From contig JAAMXY010001516.1 in the NCBI GenBank assembly GCA_019677205.1, forward strand, positions 248,001 to 312,000: a DNA stretch of 64,000 nt, written 5' to 3'. The notes beneath the pieces are model-generated. The model had not been told where the DNA came from and made no database searches. It saw nothing but the letters and a program-made list of their open reading frames with translations. Shown one piece after another: positions 9,941-20,675 of the stretch (positions are counted from its first letter, which is position 1; every line of letters starts with the position of its first letter). Origin of the DNA: Pinguiococcus pyrenoidosus. Lineage: Eukaryota > Sar > Pinguiophyceae > Pinguiochrysidales > Pinguiochrysidaceae. The position numbers and the translations under genes were made by a program.

Positions 9941-10412
9941 CTCTCCGGTGATTGCCCAAAGGCCCTGGCTGCCCAAGGGTCCTAGCTGCCCGAAGGCCCT
10001 TAGCAAGGCACGGGGCCCTGGTTAGGCGGCGAGGTGATCAAGCTGCGCCGTGCAGTCCGCCAAGGGCAGCCACCTTGGAGCCGAGCTCTCCCGTCCAAGT
10101 TCTTGAAAGGTCGCAAAGATGCTAGTCACCCCCCACGTGGCGCGAGACACGAAGAAGCACCTGCACTGAGCGGCTGCTGGAAGCGTCGAAGACTCTGCGA
10201 CGGCCGGACCATACAGGTCCGGAACGTTTCGCCGGATCTTTCTCAGACGTAACCGTCAGTATCAGGGGAGAACATGGCGATATTCATGACTTGTGCAACC
10301 GCTGATGTTGAGGAATCTTGCGCTCTTGATATCATCACTCGTCGTGCGTAGTTTCCCCTTTTGGGGCCTTTGACGGCGTTGTCTTCGTGGGCTATCCTAT
10401 AGAGTGGTCAAG
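9941..10412. other. Divergent spacer, no specific feature
   Basis: 472 bp between the docking-complex coiled coil (minus) and the three-domain fusion (plus). It presumably holds both promoters. I see no repeat, AT island or RNA gene. Confidence 0.5.
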
Positions 10413-13400
10413 ATGAAGCTTCGACGCGGTTGGAAAGCGCTGCTGCTAAGCTTTGCCGTAGCTGGAACACTGGCTGGTAGCCCAGCAAGCTTGCCCCCGG
10501 CGATCATCTTGGATCTGGACGGCACGTTGTACGACCAATCCTGCGGTTTGGAGGCCATTCTGGTGGATCGCATCCACGCGCACTGCAAGGACGCCTACGG
10601 CCTCAACAAGATTGCGTGTGATGAGCTTCACCGATGCTTTGGCTCCACCATCCGCGGATTGATGCGCACCAGGTGGCTGGCTCGCGAGCAAGTGGCGTCT
10701 TTCTACAGGCAGGTCTACGGACACTTGCCTCTCCAGAGACTTCACTGGGCTGCGGATGGGCAGGCCAGGACCTCTGGGTATGAGCATGGAGGGGCTGGCT
10801 TCGCAATGCTCCAAGCGCTGAAGAAGGAAGGGTGTGCACTGGTGCTGGCGTCGAACTCGCCGGCGGAGCACGTCGCCAGGGTGTTGGAGGCCCTCGGGAT
10901 CTCCAAAGACGTCTTCAGTGCGATATGCACGCCTTGTGAGCAGAATGGCTATGCGACCAAGCAGGACAGCAAGTACTGGCAGCCCATTCGAAAGCTCCTC
11001 CGGAGCCTGGGCCAGGAGCCGCGGGAAAGCGTCTTGCTTGACGACAGCCAACGGAATCTGGATGATGCTGCCAAGCTGTGCGGCTTGCAAGGAATGCTTG
11101 TGAATGGGAAGAGCGGGCTTAGACTGGACCAGGCAATCCTTTGCAGCGTTGGGTTGCTGCCGAAGCCAGAAGAATGGAGATTCGACGAAGTTCGTTACAT
11201 TGAAGCGAAGAACCGGGAGGACCTGAAATGCCAGAACATCCCATTGCTGCAGAGGGTCCTCGCTGAAGCAACTTCCGACGAAATTGCTGGCCGGCGCACC
11301 CTTCGAGTACTTGACGTGGGATGCGGTTTGTGCGGCCAACTTCTTCTGCTGGAAGGGCAGCTGGAATCCGATCATGAGCGCAACACGACTCTGCACTACG
11401 TTGGGATCGAAGCGAACGATGCTCTCGTCGAGGCTGCGGTCTCCGCTCTGAAGGAGAGGGGATACGCCTTGGAGGATTCCGTGTGCGAAAGCTCCCGCTG
11501 CTTACATTGGCTTGCGCGCGGTGGGCCGCAGGGGCAGTTGCAGATCAAGGTTTGCCTTGTGTCCGGTGATGCGCGCGCCGAGATCGCCAAGGACTCGCCG
11601 GCGGAAGCTTTTGGGGATCTCGCGATGAGGGACGGGCAGTCGAAGGAGAAAGCGCCCCTCGATCCACACATTGTGCTAGCTGCCTGCTTTGCTGACTTGT
11701 TCCAACCAGCCGACGTTGTGAGGATGCTGACAGATGCCGCTGGAAGCGGTCGGAGCACGGACGCTTGCACGCTCTACATGCCAATCACGTATGCGGGAAG
11801 TACGGCTCTTGCGCATGAGAAATCAGACGAGGTTGGCCAAGAACGGGCAAGTGTGGATGAGGACCTGTTGAACGAGTACGAGAACTACTTGACAAGGAGC
11901 TTGAAGCATTCCACGGACGTTGGCGCGCTTCTTCACAAGTTGAGGGACGCTGGCGCAAGGAACGTGCGTGCAAAGCCTTCGACGTGGAGGGTCGACAAGA
12001 GCGTGAACGAGGAGCTGTGGCGCTGCCTCGTGTACTTCTTCGTCTGCGGATTGAGTAGCATGCAGCCCGACAAAGCTCCCGGCAGGCTTCCGCAGCTGCT
12101 TCGGTGGGTTCACGACATGGAAGCCCACAAGGCGCAGATCGTCGTCCAGAACATGGACGTCGTAGCGGATCTGCGTCATCGAGAAACTGCCGCAGACAGG
12201 GCTGCTTCGTCGAGGCAGAAGGACAGCGAAGACCAGTACTTGCTGTTCGTGGCGCCCAAGAGGGTTGAGCTGCGATCCGAAGCAAGAGGCCCACTTGCCA
12301 GAGACGAAGTTGAATTGGAGGGCCTCTACTCCAGCATAAGTTCCGGCACGGAGCTGAAAATCTGGAAGGGGCTCTTTGACAACGAGACGGCCGTCGACAC
12401 CACGATTGAGGCGCTAGGATCTGGAGATGAAAAGTTCGGATTCCCTCTCAAGTACGGCTACAGCTGGGTCGGACGAATATCGAAGATAGGAGAAGCTCAT
12501 CGAGGCGACGAAGCATTGCGTCTCGGCCGCGTTGCATTTCTGTTCCACCCTCACGGACGGTATGCCCGCACCAAGAATCCCGCGGATCTGGTCTTTCTTC
12601 CCGAGGGCGTCGATCCTTTGGACGCTGTCTTCATCCCGGCCGTCGAGACCGCCTTCTCGCTTTGCCAAGAGGCGAATCCCAATGCGGGAAGCCGCGTCGG
12701 CGTCTTCGGGCTCGGGCTGGTCGGTCTCCTTGTAGCTGTTATTCTGTCCGCTGACGAAACCATCAGACCCGTCGCCGTGGATCCGCTCGCAAGGAGGCGC
12801 CATGTGGCTAGGCGTCTTGGTGTTCCGACAGTCTGCTCCCCACAGCGCCTGGCGCAACTGATCGCGAGCGAAAAGGCGAAGGACCATAGCGACGGTGCCT
12901 TTGACACGGCCATAGAGGTGAGCATCTCAGCCAGAACGCTGCGGCCCCGCCCTCTNNNNNNNNNNCCCCCCCCCCCTCAATTTGTCGATGACCGTTACCA
13001 CGGAACAGGTCAGCGGACACCCCTCGGGCCTTCAAGGGGCTCTTGATCATACGGGATACGGCGGCACCGTGATTCTTGGTTCCTGGTAGGCAAACCCACC
13101 CTCCTGCCATCCCGATGATTGTGATGTTCCTCTCTTTCTCACCAGCTTGCGTGTAAAGGTACGGATCCAAGCCTCTGGAGAGCCTGTCGCTGGGGATGGA
13201 TTTCCACAGATCCCACCTGAACCTCAAAGTCAGCCAGGTGCCGTAGTTTCTGAAGTGCCAGCATAGATGTATGTGGGATGCCAGCGCCTCTCACCACGTG
13301 CCCTTGTTCCCTGGGGGAACTAGGTCAGCACGATTACACCAGCGTTGCGCGGACGCTGGAGCAAATCCCGGCGCTTCCACGGCGCATGGCACATGCTGAG

Positions 13401-13674
13401 ACGGATCCGGCCTGCCCTGAGCTTGCAAGCCAGATTGATGCGCCTGGAAGAAGCGCAGCAGGCTTACGAGCTGCTGGACCGAGGCGAAGAGCTGGCAATC
13501 GTGTTCGATCTGCAGGCGCCGATGGACAAGCAGGACAATCAGTCGCCGGTGGACATGCAGTCGCCGATGGACAAGCAGTCGCCGATGGACAAGCATGCGC
13601 CGATGGACAAGCATGCGCCGATGGACAAGCAGGCGCCGCTTGAAGCCGTAAGCTGCAGTGAGGCCACCGAATAG
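10413..13674 (+). CDS. Three-enzyme fusion: HAD phosphatase + SAM methyltransferase + MDR dehydrogenase
   Basis: Exons 10413..12917, 13009..13085, 13159..13237 and 13324..13674 give 1003 residues; intron 1 spans the assembly gap, but the flanking frames join in phase 0. The N-terminus MKLRRGWKALLLSFAVAGTL is signal-peptide-like. Domain 1 (about 28-240) is a pyrimidine-5'-nucleotidase-type HAD: LDLDGTLYDQ, VLASNSP, a Lys in ATKQDSKYW, and VLLDDSQRN. Domain 2 (about 290-550) is a class I methyltransferase with RVLDVGCGLCGQ and YVGIEAND. Domain 3 (about 620-950) is a medium-chain dehydrogenase: SSISSGTEL, LKYGYSWVG, HPHGRY, nucleotide-binding VFGLGLVGLL, then GGTVILGSWYG, FHRSHLNLKVSQV and LEEAQQAYELLDRG from the later exons. 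No catalytic-zinc Cys is visible, as in BchC-like members. The tail has PMDKQ/H repeats. Each domain is intact; the fusion suggests consecutive steps on one metabolite, identity unknown. Confidence 0.82.
12956..12965. other. Assembly gap (10 N) beside an 11-C run
   Basis: Ten N followed by eleven C (12966-12976). It lies inside intron 1 of the fusion gene (12918-13008), so it need not damage the coding sequence. The true length is unknown. Confidence 0.95.
13518..13640 (+). repeat. 18-bp coding tandem repeat (PMDKQ/H hexapeptides)
   Basis: At the 3' end of the fusion gene, copies of an 18-bp unit of the type CCGATGGACAAGCAGTCG encode six-residue repeats P-M/V-D-K/M-Q/H-S/A/D. Copies differ by one or two bases. 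The repeat adds a polar charged tail after the dehydrogenase domain and looks like a recent expansion. Confidence 0.88.
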
Positions 13675-13705
13675 GATTCGTGCTTCAGATCGCAGGCGAA
13701 GACGC

Positions 13706-14248
13706 CTACTCCTCCATTTTCTCAGCAGGGTCATCTTCCTCAAGCATCGCTGTGGCATCGTTTCGCAACGTGAGCACAGCTTGCTGATGCTTGGGTAGCT
13801 CGTCCCGAAGCGCTTCGATCGCTTCTTCCACCAGCTTCAGCTGGCTCGCCATTCGTTTCCGGAGGTCCTCCTTCGCTTGGTGCTCCCGAAGCCTCGCGAT
13901 GACGTCCTGCAGATGAAAGAATACCTCTTGCAGCCTGGCGACGTACAGATCTTGTACCACCGGGTTCTGCCGCGCTGCCTCCAGAGCGCGCAGAAAGTTG
14001 GCCACTGCAGCGTCCACCAGTCGCACAAAAGCATCCGCCAGCTCCGAAGCCGATTTCCCCTCCAAGTTCAGAAGTCGTGGCTCCTGTGGCGCGAGCGCTC
14101 CGACCGCAGGGGGCTCCAGCTGCGACCCAAAGATCGTGGGTAGACAGTCGTCGGCGGGCGGCTTCGGCGGACGTAAGCCTTCCTGACGAAAGTAGCTCGG
14201 GGGCGGTGGCAGCGCCGGAAGTATCTCTGCTGTGGCACTGCCCTCCAT
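13706..14248 (-). CDS. MED7: Mediator complex subunit 7
   Basis: 180 residues from the ATG at 14248, chosen because it places the diagnostic MED7 N-terminus directly after the start; the frame is open further upstream. Motifs: PPPPSYFRQEGLRPPKPP, then DDCLPTIFG, and the helical hallmark FFHLQDVIARLREHQAKEDL (family pattern NxHHLINEYRPHQARE). Two long helices follow. In the family MED7 pairs with MED21 to form the hinge of the Mediator middle module, bridging activators and RNA polymerase II. It converges on the fusion gene with only 31 bp between the stops, so the transcripts probably overlap. Confidence 0.85.
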   Translation of the reverse strand: MEGSATAEILPALPPPPSYFRQEGLRPPKPPADDCLPTIFGSQLEPPAVGALAPQEPRLLNLEGKSASELADAFVRLVDAAVANFLRALEAARQNPVVQDLYVARLQEVFFHLQDVIARLREHQAKEDLRKRMASQLKLVEEAIEALRDELPKHQQAVLTLRNDATAMLEEDDPAEKMEE

Positions 14249-14389
14249 GGCGCCGTTGGAATTCGAACGTAGAGCGATGCGCAAAGATGGCGCGAATCCG
14301 GCCACTTCGCTTGCGTCGCAGCTTTTTGAAAAGGGATGGTAGACCCGAGAAGTGTGACAGCGTGCTCTGATTGGTTCACATAAGCCTTG

Positions 14390-14475
14390 CAAAAGATTTT
14401 CTACAGAATCTATGCTTTATTATATCGATATGGACTTACAAACATATTTCAATATTCATATTTCATTAAGACGAT
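14390..14475. promoter_or_regulatory. AT-rich island in divergent MED7/TOM70 spacer
   Basis: Within the 520-bp divergent spacer (14249-14768), a block including TATGCTTTATTATATCGATA and CATATTTCAATATTCATATT stands out from the GC-rich surroundings. Inferred shared promoter or nucleosome-depleted region. The rest of the spacer shows nothing else. Confidence 0.45.
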
Positions 14476-14768
14476 GATCAGCTGCTGACCAAAACCCAGC
14501 AGATTTTTCCCCTCGTCTCTGTCCGCTATTGATTTAGCTTCCCCCCGCCGTCCTCTAGGAAACTTACCAAACCAAAAGGAACCGGAAGGCGGGCGCTTTT
14601 ATCTGCAAGACCCAGCTATGGTCCAATCCTGCAGTACCCTGGTCGCCTGGATTGCCGCGGCAGGGTGTAGCTTGCCGGCCGCGGCCGTCTCCGACTTCGC
14701 TTCCTCGGCGTTCCACGACCTCTCTGTCCTCTCTTGTCTTTCACGGCGTGTATCCTTCTCTCAGGACC

Positions 14769-17102
14769 ATGAATCCCACCCACCGGAACATCGCTCTGGG
14801 CGCGGTGGCCACACTCGGTGTACTGGCCGTAGGTAAGCGTCCGAGGCGCGGCTGCGGCGGGCAATTCGTGGCCCTCAAAGGCTGACGGCTGCTACTGCCG
14901 CAGGCTACTACGTGTACACGCGCGTGTTGAAGCCGGATTTCGACGCGCCTCCCGACAAGCCAGAGGAGGCCGAGGAAGCCAAGGAGGAAGAGAAGAAGCC
15001 ACTCGTGGAGAGAGGTGCGACCCAAAGGTGCCGCGGGAGAGGCACGTGGTGTTGACACTTTCTTTGCGTCGGACTTTGACGCAGACGAGAAGGACGTTCA
15101 ATCGGAAGCACCGCCGAAGCAGGAGGAGCCCAAGGAGCCTCCCAAGCCGTCGAAGGAGGAGAAGCAGATTGAGCAGCTCGCCAAGGAGGGCATCAAGCTG
15201 TATCAGGCCCGGAAGTTCGACCTGGCGCTAGCCAAGTTCGACGAGGCTTTCGCTCTCTGCGTCGACGTCTGCGGCTACACGGACAGGACCACCGTCAAGG
15301 TTGCGCACAACCGCTCTGCGGTGCTCGAGAAGCTGAATCGCCCGGATGACGCCTTGCTGGACTGTGACCTCGTGCTGAGCGCGGAGCCGCGGCATAAGAA
15401 GTCCCGGATGAGGCGCTCGCGTCTCCACTACAAGGCGAACCGCCTGTGGAGCAGCCTGGTGGACATGACCTGCACCATCATGCTGGTGGAGAGGGAGCTG
15501 GCAGCGAAGATGCGCCAGGGGCGGCAACCGGAGCAGAAGGATTATCCCCAGCTGCCGGACTACATGCAGTCCCTGACACAAGCCGTGCTGAAGGAGACCA
15601 CAGACTCGCTGCGCGAGAGGCAGAGGCCGCCCCCTCCGACCGAGTACGAGATGCACACCATCATGACCACGTACGACTACTACACCGCCCTCCACGACCG
15701 ACTGGATGCGCAGCTGCAGGGCCCGGTGCCGAACAACAAGCTGAACAGAGCGCAGCTGCAGAAGCTTCGTTTTGATCATGTGGCGGAAGTGAAGACGGCC
15801 TATGACAAAATGGGCGACGACCTTCCCGGGAAGATCATCGCGGCTTTAGATCTTGCGGAGGTGGCCATTGGTTGCCGCGAGTACGCGACAGCGGCGGAGA
15901 CGGCAACCGCGCTGGAAGGCCTCCTCGCTGCCGCCGGCCTCGACTCCTCCGTGGGCGCGGAGCCGTCCGCGACCGCAGAGGAGGCGCAGACGGCTGCGTC
16001 ACACTGCATCCAGAGCACTCCTGATATCGGCAGGCAGAACACGATCCGGCTCTGGCTGCTTCTGGGGGTCTTCCGACACATGAACGCCGGCTACTCGAAA
16101 GCTAGACCAGCGTACATGGCCGCGTACACGAAAGTGCGAGAGATCAGTAACCAAGAGAACCAGCCCGCCGGGGAGGAGAACAACGACGCAGAGGAGTGGA
16201 CTCTCCCGCTGGACCCGCTGTCGCTGGAGGTCTGCCTTCTCGTGCACCTCGCGGATCTGATGATCGACGCGAAGCTCCTCCTCGAGGCGAAGCGGGACTT
16301 CATGCAGGCCTTGCAGCGGAAGCGAAACTCGGCGCTGGTCTACCTCCACTTGGCGCACCTCAAGAATCTGGAGAAGGATGAGCAGGGTGCAATACACGAC
16401 CTGCAGAAGTGCATCGAGCTAGATCCCGAGGGCGTCCTGGCCCACCTGCGGATAGCGCAGATCTATTCCGCCATGGAGAACGGGAAGTACATCGACAAGG
16501 CGAAGGAACACATCACGATGGCAGAAGACCTGGTCGGAGGGCGCTGTGACGTGCTGATGGTGCGCGGGGAGCTAGCATTTATCGAGAAGCGGAGAGAGCC
16601 GGCGCTGAAGTTCTTCGAGAGGGCGACGCGCGCGGATCCCAAAAACTCAGTGGCGTACTTCTTCAGGTGGGTACACGAAGCCTCCCGGCTGCGAGGGGGC
16701 GTCCGGATAGCTGATGGCTGCGTCCTGGAAATAGGGCAATGGTGTTCATCGAGTCCCAGCGCAACGACGAGGCCAAGCGCGAGCTGGAGAAAGCCATCGA
16801 GATCTATCCCGAATACAGCATTGCGATTCTCCAGAAGGCCACCTTGTCGATGAATCAAGATGCCAGCGTAGCCAAGTTTGAGCAGATCGTGGGAGAAGTC
16901 GAAAGGTGAGCAAGCACGAGAAGCAAGACTATGGACAGAACCTTCCCGGCGGTCGTCTGACCTCAAGTCGCTTCCTCAAAGGGCGGCCTTGTGCACAAAG
17001 ACCGATGAGGACCTTGACGAGTGCGCGCAGCTGTATGTCACGCTGAAGGCGCAAGTTGAAAGCGCGAAGCAGCTTGGCTTTGAGTACATTCGCGAGCCAT
17101 AG
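14769..17102 (+). CDS. TOM70-like mitochondrial import receptor (TPR protein)
   Basis: Five exons: 14769..14832, 14904..15014, 15085..16666, 16735..16905 and 16982..17102 (introns 68-76 bp, GT-AG, all in phase) give 682 residues. An N-terminal membrane anchor (NIALGAVATLGVLAVGYYVYT) is followed by an acidic/Lys/Pro-rich linker, then TPRs throughout, for example KEGIKLYQARKFDLALAKFD and LHLAHLKNLEKDEQGAI. A tail anchor at the N-terminus plus a TPR array is the TOM70 layout. In that family the outer-membrane receptor binds Hsp70/Hsp90-delivered precursors through its first TPRs. The anchor/linker/TPR order supports this, but a different membrane-bound TPR co-chaperone is possible. It converges on the MetX gene. 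Confidence 0.72.
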
Positions 17103-17230
17103 GCGAGCGAGTCCAAGCTGTGGCGAGGCATCAACCCTCCTCTCGACAAAGCGACGACTCGGATGGCCTGGGGGGGTTGTGTGGACCGGCGGGTACCGCG
17201 TAGAAAACCCTGTTTTCGTACGTCCTTCCT

Positions 17231-17252
17231 GCCCGACAGGATTCTGTCGGGC
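17231..17252. terminator. Perfect 9-bp stem hairpin between convergent stops
   Basis: GCCCGACAG, a GATT loop, then CTGTCGGGC form a perfect 9-bp inverted repeat midway in the 186-bp spacer between the TOM70-like stop and the MetX stop. A palindrome would serve both strands alike, so a role in 3' end formation is possible, but eukaryotic genes do not normally need one and no T tract follows. Confidence 0.3.
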
Positions 17253-17288
17253 TTCGTGAGGCTCCCGCGCTCCAAGTCATTCACTGGT

Positions 17289-18428
17289 CTATCTGTCCTT
17301 GAGGAACTTCAGAATCGCGGCCTGGATCTGCTCCTGCTCCAGCAGGAATCCGTCGTGGCCCTCGTTGCTTGTGACCACTACCATCTCCGAGTCAGGAATC
17401 TTCTCATTCAGTTCCTCCTGCTCGGCCAGCGGATAAAGGATGTCGCTATCAATGCCGATCACCAGGGTTGGCTGCTTGATTCCGGCTAGCGCGGCATCGA
17501 CCCCCCCGCGGTGCCTGCCCAGATCATGGGTGTCCATCTGCTCCGTGATTGCCACGTAGGAAAGGGGGTCCATGCGAGACTTGAACTTCTCCCCCTGGTA
17601 CTCGAGGTAGGACCGGACCTGGAAGAGCCCGTCTTTCCTCTTCTCGCGCCCGAACTTTCCATGGAACGCCTTCGCTGTGCGATAGGACACCATCGCCATC
17701 TGGCGCGCAACAGCCAGGCCCTGCAGCGGAAGATCGTCGGGATTGCAGCGCCCGCCGCACCATTTCGGGTCCGCGTAGATTGCCTGCCGTTGGCACTCGG
17801 ACACGCCGATCTGCCACGCCGTGTGGTATCCGCCGCAGGCGATCGGCACCACTCGCTCCACAAAGTCTCCTCCGCAGAGCGCCCACTCCAAGGCTTGCAT
17901 GCCCCCCAGAGAGCCGCCCACCACCGCGGCGATCTTGTTGGCGCCAAGCTGCTCCTTCACCATGCGGAGGTGCAGCTGCACGGTGTCTCGCACGGTGATC
18001 TGCGGGAAGTCGACCAGGTAGGGCAGCTTCGACTTCGGATCCAGGCTCATCGGCCCGGTGGAGCCGTAGCAGGAGCCCAGAATGTTGGCGCACACGATCA
18101 AGTACTTGTCGGTGTCGAAGGCCTTGCCGGGCCCCAGCAACCCCGACCACCACTTGTGCACCTCGCTGTTGCCCGTGAGCGCATGGCACACGACGAGCAC
18201 GTTGTCCTTGGCTCCGTTGAGCTGTCCATACGTATTGTAGCGCACCTCTGCGCCGTCCAGCCACTGGCCACTCTCCAGCTGCAGTCGCTCGACCACAAAA
18301 CTCTCCCCCGCGGACGACAGCTCTCCGTACTCGTCTTGCATGCCACCGCCGCCGCTGCACAGGCTGCGAACGGCGCTTCGGCCGGGCCAGCGGCCCACCC
18401 GCATCTGCAGCAGGCGCCGCAAGAGCAT
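17289..18428 (-). CDS. Homoserine O-acetyltransferase (MetX/MET2 family)
   Basis: 379 residues, single exon, ATG at 18428. It has the alpha/beta-hydrolase layout with the nucleophile elbow VVGGSLGGMQALEWA (Ser nucleophile), early motifs VRYNTYGQL and HALTGNSEVHKWW, oxyanion-region ILGSCYGSTGPMS, and the C-terminal catalytic Asp and His (VIGIDSDILYPL and SNEGHDGFLLE). In the family it transfers acetyl from acetyl-CoA to homoserine in methionine synthesis; the serine and succinyl-homoserine enzymes are close relatives. The first 25 residues (MLLRRLLQMRVGRWPGRSAV), rich in Arg and Leu, look like a mitochondrial presequence. The length is normal. Confidence 0.9.
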   Translation of the reverse strand: MLLRRLLQMRVGRWPGRSAVRSLCSGGGGMQDEYGELSSAGESFVVERLQLESGQWLDGAEVRYNTYGQLNGAKDNVLVVCHALTGNSEVHKWWSGLLGPGKAFDTDKYLIVCANILGSCYGSTGPMSLDPKSKLPYLVDFPQITVRDTVQLHLRMVKEQLGANKIAAVVGGSLGGMQALEWALCGGDFVERVVPIACGGYHTAWQIGVSECQRQAIYADPKWCGGRCNPDDLPLQGLAVARQMAMVSYRTAKAFHGKFGREKRKDGLFQVRSYLEYQGEKFKSRMDPLSYVAITEQMDTHDLGRHRGGVDAALAGIKQPTLVIGIDSDILYPLAEQEELNEKIPDSEMVVVTSNEGHDGFLLEQEQIQAAILKFLKDR

Positions 18429-18833
18429 CGTGCGTCAAAACGCGTGATCAAAAGCGAGATAAGGAAGGCGACGAGGCGCGCGTTCACCAGGGTAAAGTAG
18501 CGGCGAAGTGACGCACAACTCTATTCGGGCATAGCAAGCGGCCAAACCTCGGCCCGAAGGCGTTTCTGATGCGTTTCATCTGTGCTAATCTGACCTATCA
18601 AACTGCCGTGTTGGCAGGGAAAGGTCTCTCGTCCATTGGTCGAGGAAGTAGATCCAAGGCACGCAATTTTCCCGTGACACAGCTGAACGACGCGCGAGCT
18701 GAATCTCCGCGTTTCGTCTCTGTCCGCCGTGTGTTCAAGCCGCGCTACGCGCGTCCCACAGAAGCGAGTTCCCCATCAAAGGCGTCCTTCTGGGCGCGCG
18801 AGGTCCGAAGGAGCAGCCTTGCAAGGCTGAGTG
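18429..18833. other. Divergent spacer, no specific feature
   Basis: 405 bp between the MetX start and the VPS26-like start, expected to hold both promoters. No repeat, AT island or RNA gene seen. Confidence 0.5.
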
Positions 18834-20169
18834 ATGGCGCTGCGGCTCTTTCACCTCGACCTCCCATGGCTTCGCGGCGCTCTGAACTTCGGCGGGCCGG
18901 GCTGGTTGCATCCCGTGTGTGAGATCTCGGTAAAGGAGTGCTTCGTTCCCGACGTGCATTGCAGATCTCGCGTAATTTACCACGTGTTTGCCACGGCGGA
19001 ACTGGCTGCAGGTCGTGCTGGACAGAAACGAGCTGGGAGAGGGCGTCTACGACACGGACGGTGTCGTGTCCGGCAAGGTGCTGGTGCAGGGACCTCCCAG
19101 TGACGTGCGGGTGCGGCACGATGGCATCGTCCTGAGCGTGGAAGAGGTTGTCGTGCTCAGGGGTGCCGATGAGGAGGGGATTCTGCAGTCGATGGAGATC
19201 GAACTTGCGGCCGCTGGCACACTTCAGGGCAGCGTGGAGCTGCCTTTCGGCGCAGCGCTGGGCGGCTCGGAGAAGGCCTGGCAGGCAGCTCTGTCCGGCG
19301 TCCTCTTCGACATCCGGCATCAGCTCACTGTGCGGATCCGGAGGCCCCGGTACACCTTTGACGTCGTGCAGAGAGTGCCGCTGACCATCGTGGCCGTTGG
19401 CCCCGCGCCGCAGGAGGACCAGGGGGCCCTCTCTCCAGGCGCGCCCACGAGCGCTCGCCACCACCTCCTACTGATCGACGCGAGCGCCGACGAGCTGTCG
19501 ATGGATTTTAGCAGAAACTGCTATAACATTGGCGACACAATAAAGGGCGTCGTCGTCGTGCGGTCGCCACGGAAGCAGATCCATCGGTTGGACGTGATGC
19601 TGCTTCGCTCAGAAGCAGTGGGGCAAGAGGTCTCCGAGATTGTCGTGGCATGCTACGACTGCTTCAGCGGCGTGCTGCGATACCGCCCGGACGGGAAGTT
19701 CGCTCCTTTAGAACAGAAAGCATCCTCAAGCGCCGACCCAGGCACGGACGCGGCCGACGAGACCAACGCGTCCACAGACGCGCGGCGGGTGGTGATCCAT
19801 GCTGTGCCCGAGGGCGAGCAGTCGATCGAGACGTTTAGCTACGAGATCGAGCTGGGACTCATCAAGAGCTTGAGTCCCACCACGTTTTGGTCAGCAGACC
19901 CGGACTTCACGTTGTACGACATGAGTGGCGAGACAGAGACGGGGACACCAGAGGGAGTGGTGTTTGTGCGCTACTTCATCCGGCTGCGAGCCTTCCAGGG
20001 GCGGGACCCGTGGACGTCGGAGGAGGCAGAAGCCCTGCCCGTCATTCCAGAGGCAGAAGACGAGGAAGATAGCCCGGCACAGCTGTGGAATACCTCAGAG
20101 GTGTTCCTTCACATAGACTCCGTGGAATCCGGCATCCAATCTTGTAGGAGCAGCGAACAGGGAGCCTGA
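18834..20169 (+). CDS. VPS26-family retromer/retriever arrestin-fold subunit
   Basis: Exons 18834..18929 and 19012..20169, in phase across an 82-bp intron, give 417 residues. The splice joins HPVCEIS to VVLDRNELGEGVY and restores the first arrestin-like strand. The N-half carries GVVSGKVLVQ and VRHDGIVLSVEEVV, as in VPS26 (SGKV and HDGI). The C-half carries SMDFSRNCYNIGDTIKGVVV, then VVHA-type strands and FVRYFIRLRAF before WNTSEVFLHID. It is about 100 residues longer than typical VPS26 because of an Ala/Asp/Thr-rich insert (about 290-320) and an acidic C-terminal insert. In the family it is the cargo-sorting arrestin of retromer (VPS26A/B) or retriever (VPS26C/DSCR3); I favour the more divergent VPS26C type but cannot settle it. 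Confidence 0.75.
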
Positions 20170-20675
20170 AGAGCTCATGTCTTCCGTGCCCCATGTCGAG
20201 TCCGTGACATTCGCCACTAGCCGATAGAAACTAAACGCGATTGCCAATGCCCAGAAAATCCACCGGCCCTCCTGCTTGAGCCCGAAAAGACCAAGAGGAG
20301 GCAACTCCAAGGCCTCGCATTCAGAGCAGTAAGCTCCATCGTGCAAGACGCGAGAAGCATGCTGAGCTCAGTCAGCCCCCCTCGGCCGAAGAAGGAAGCG
20401 CGCGTCGTGGAAAGTTGCGGTACCGAGGTGGAAAAGATCGCCTTCTTATTTCCATCGTTTTGCCTCCGCGCTGCATCACGCGCCACAGTCCTCTCAAGTC
20501 CGTCGTCTTTCGCTCGATCCTCCCGCGGAGAGTCTTTTCCTAGGTATGATGACGGGAGGGAAGAGCCGTGTTTGGGCAAATTGCGAGCAGCAGCGCCGGA
20601 TCGTATGCTGACGTACACCTTCGCTCTGCAATGTTCTTCGCTCCAGCATTTGGATCTCTGCAGCAGTCGTCGGCC
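20170..20675. other. Same-strand spacer, no repeats
   Basis: 506 bp between the VPS26-like stop and the LPA1-like start. It is the only one of the four same-strand spacers without an obvious tandem repeat. The LPA1-like frame is open back to 20568 with an ATG at 20631 as an alternative start. Confidence 0.45.
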
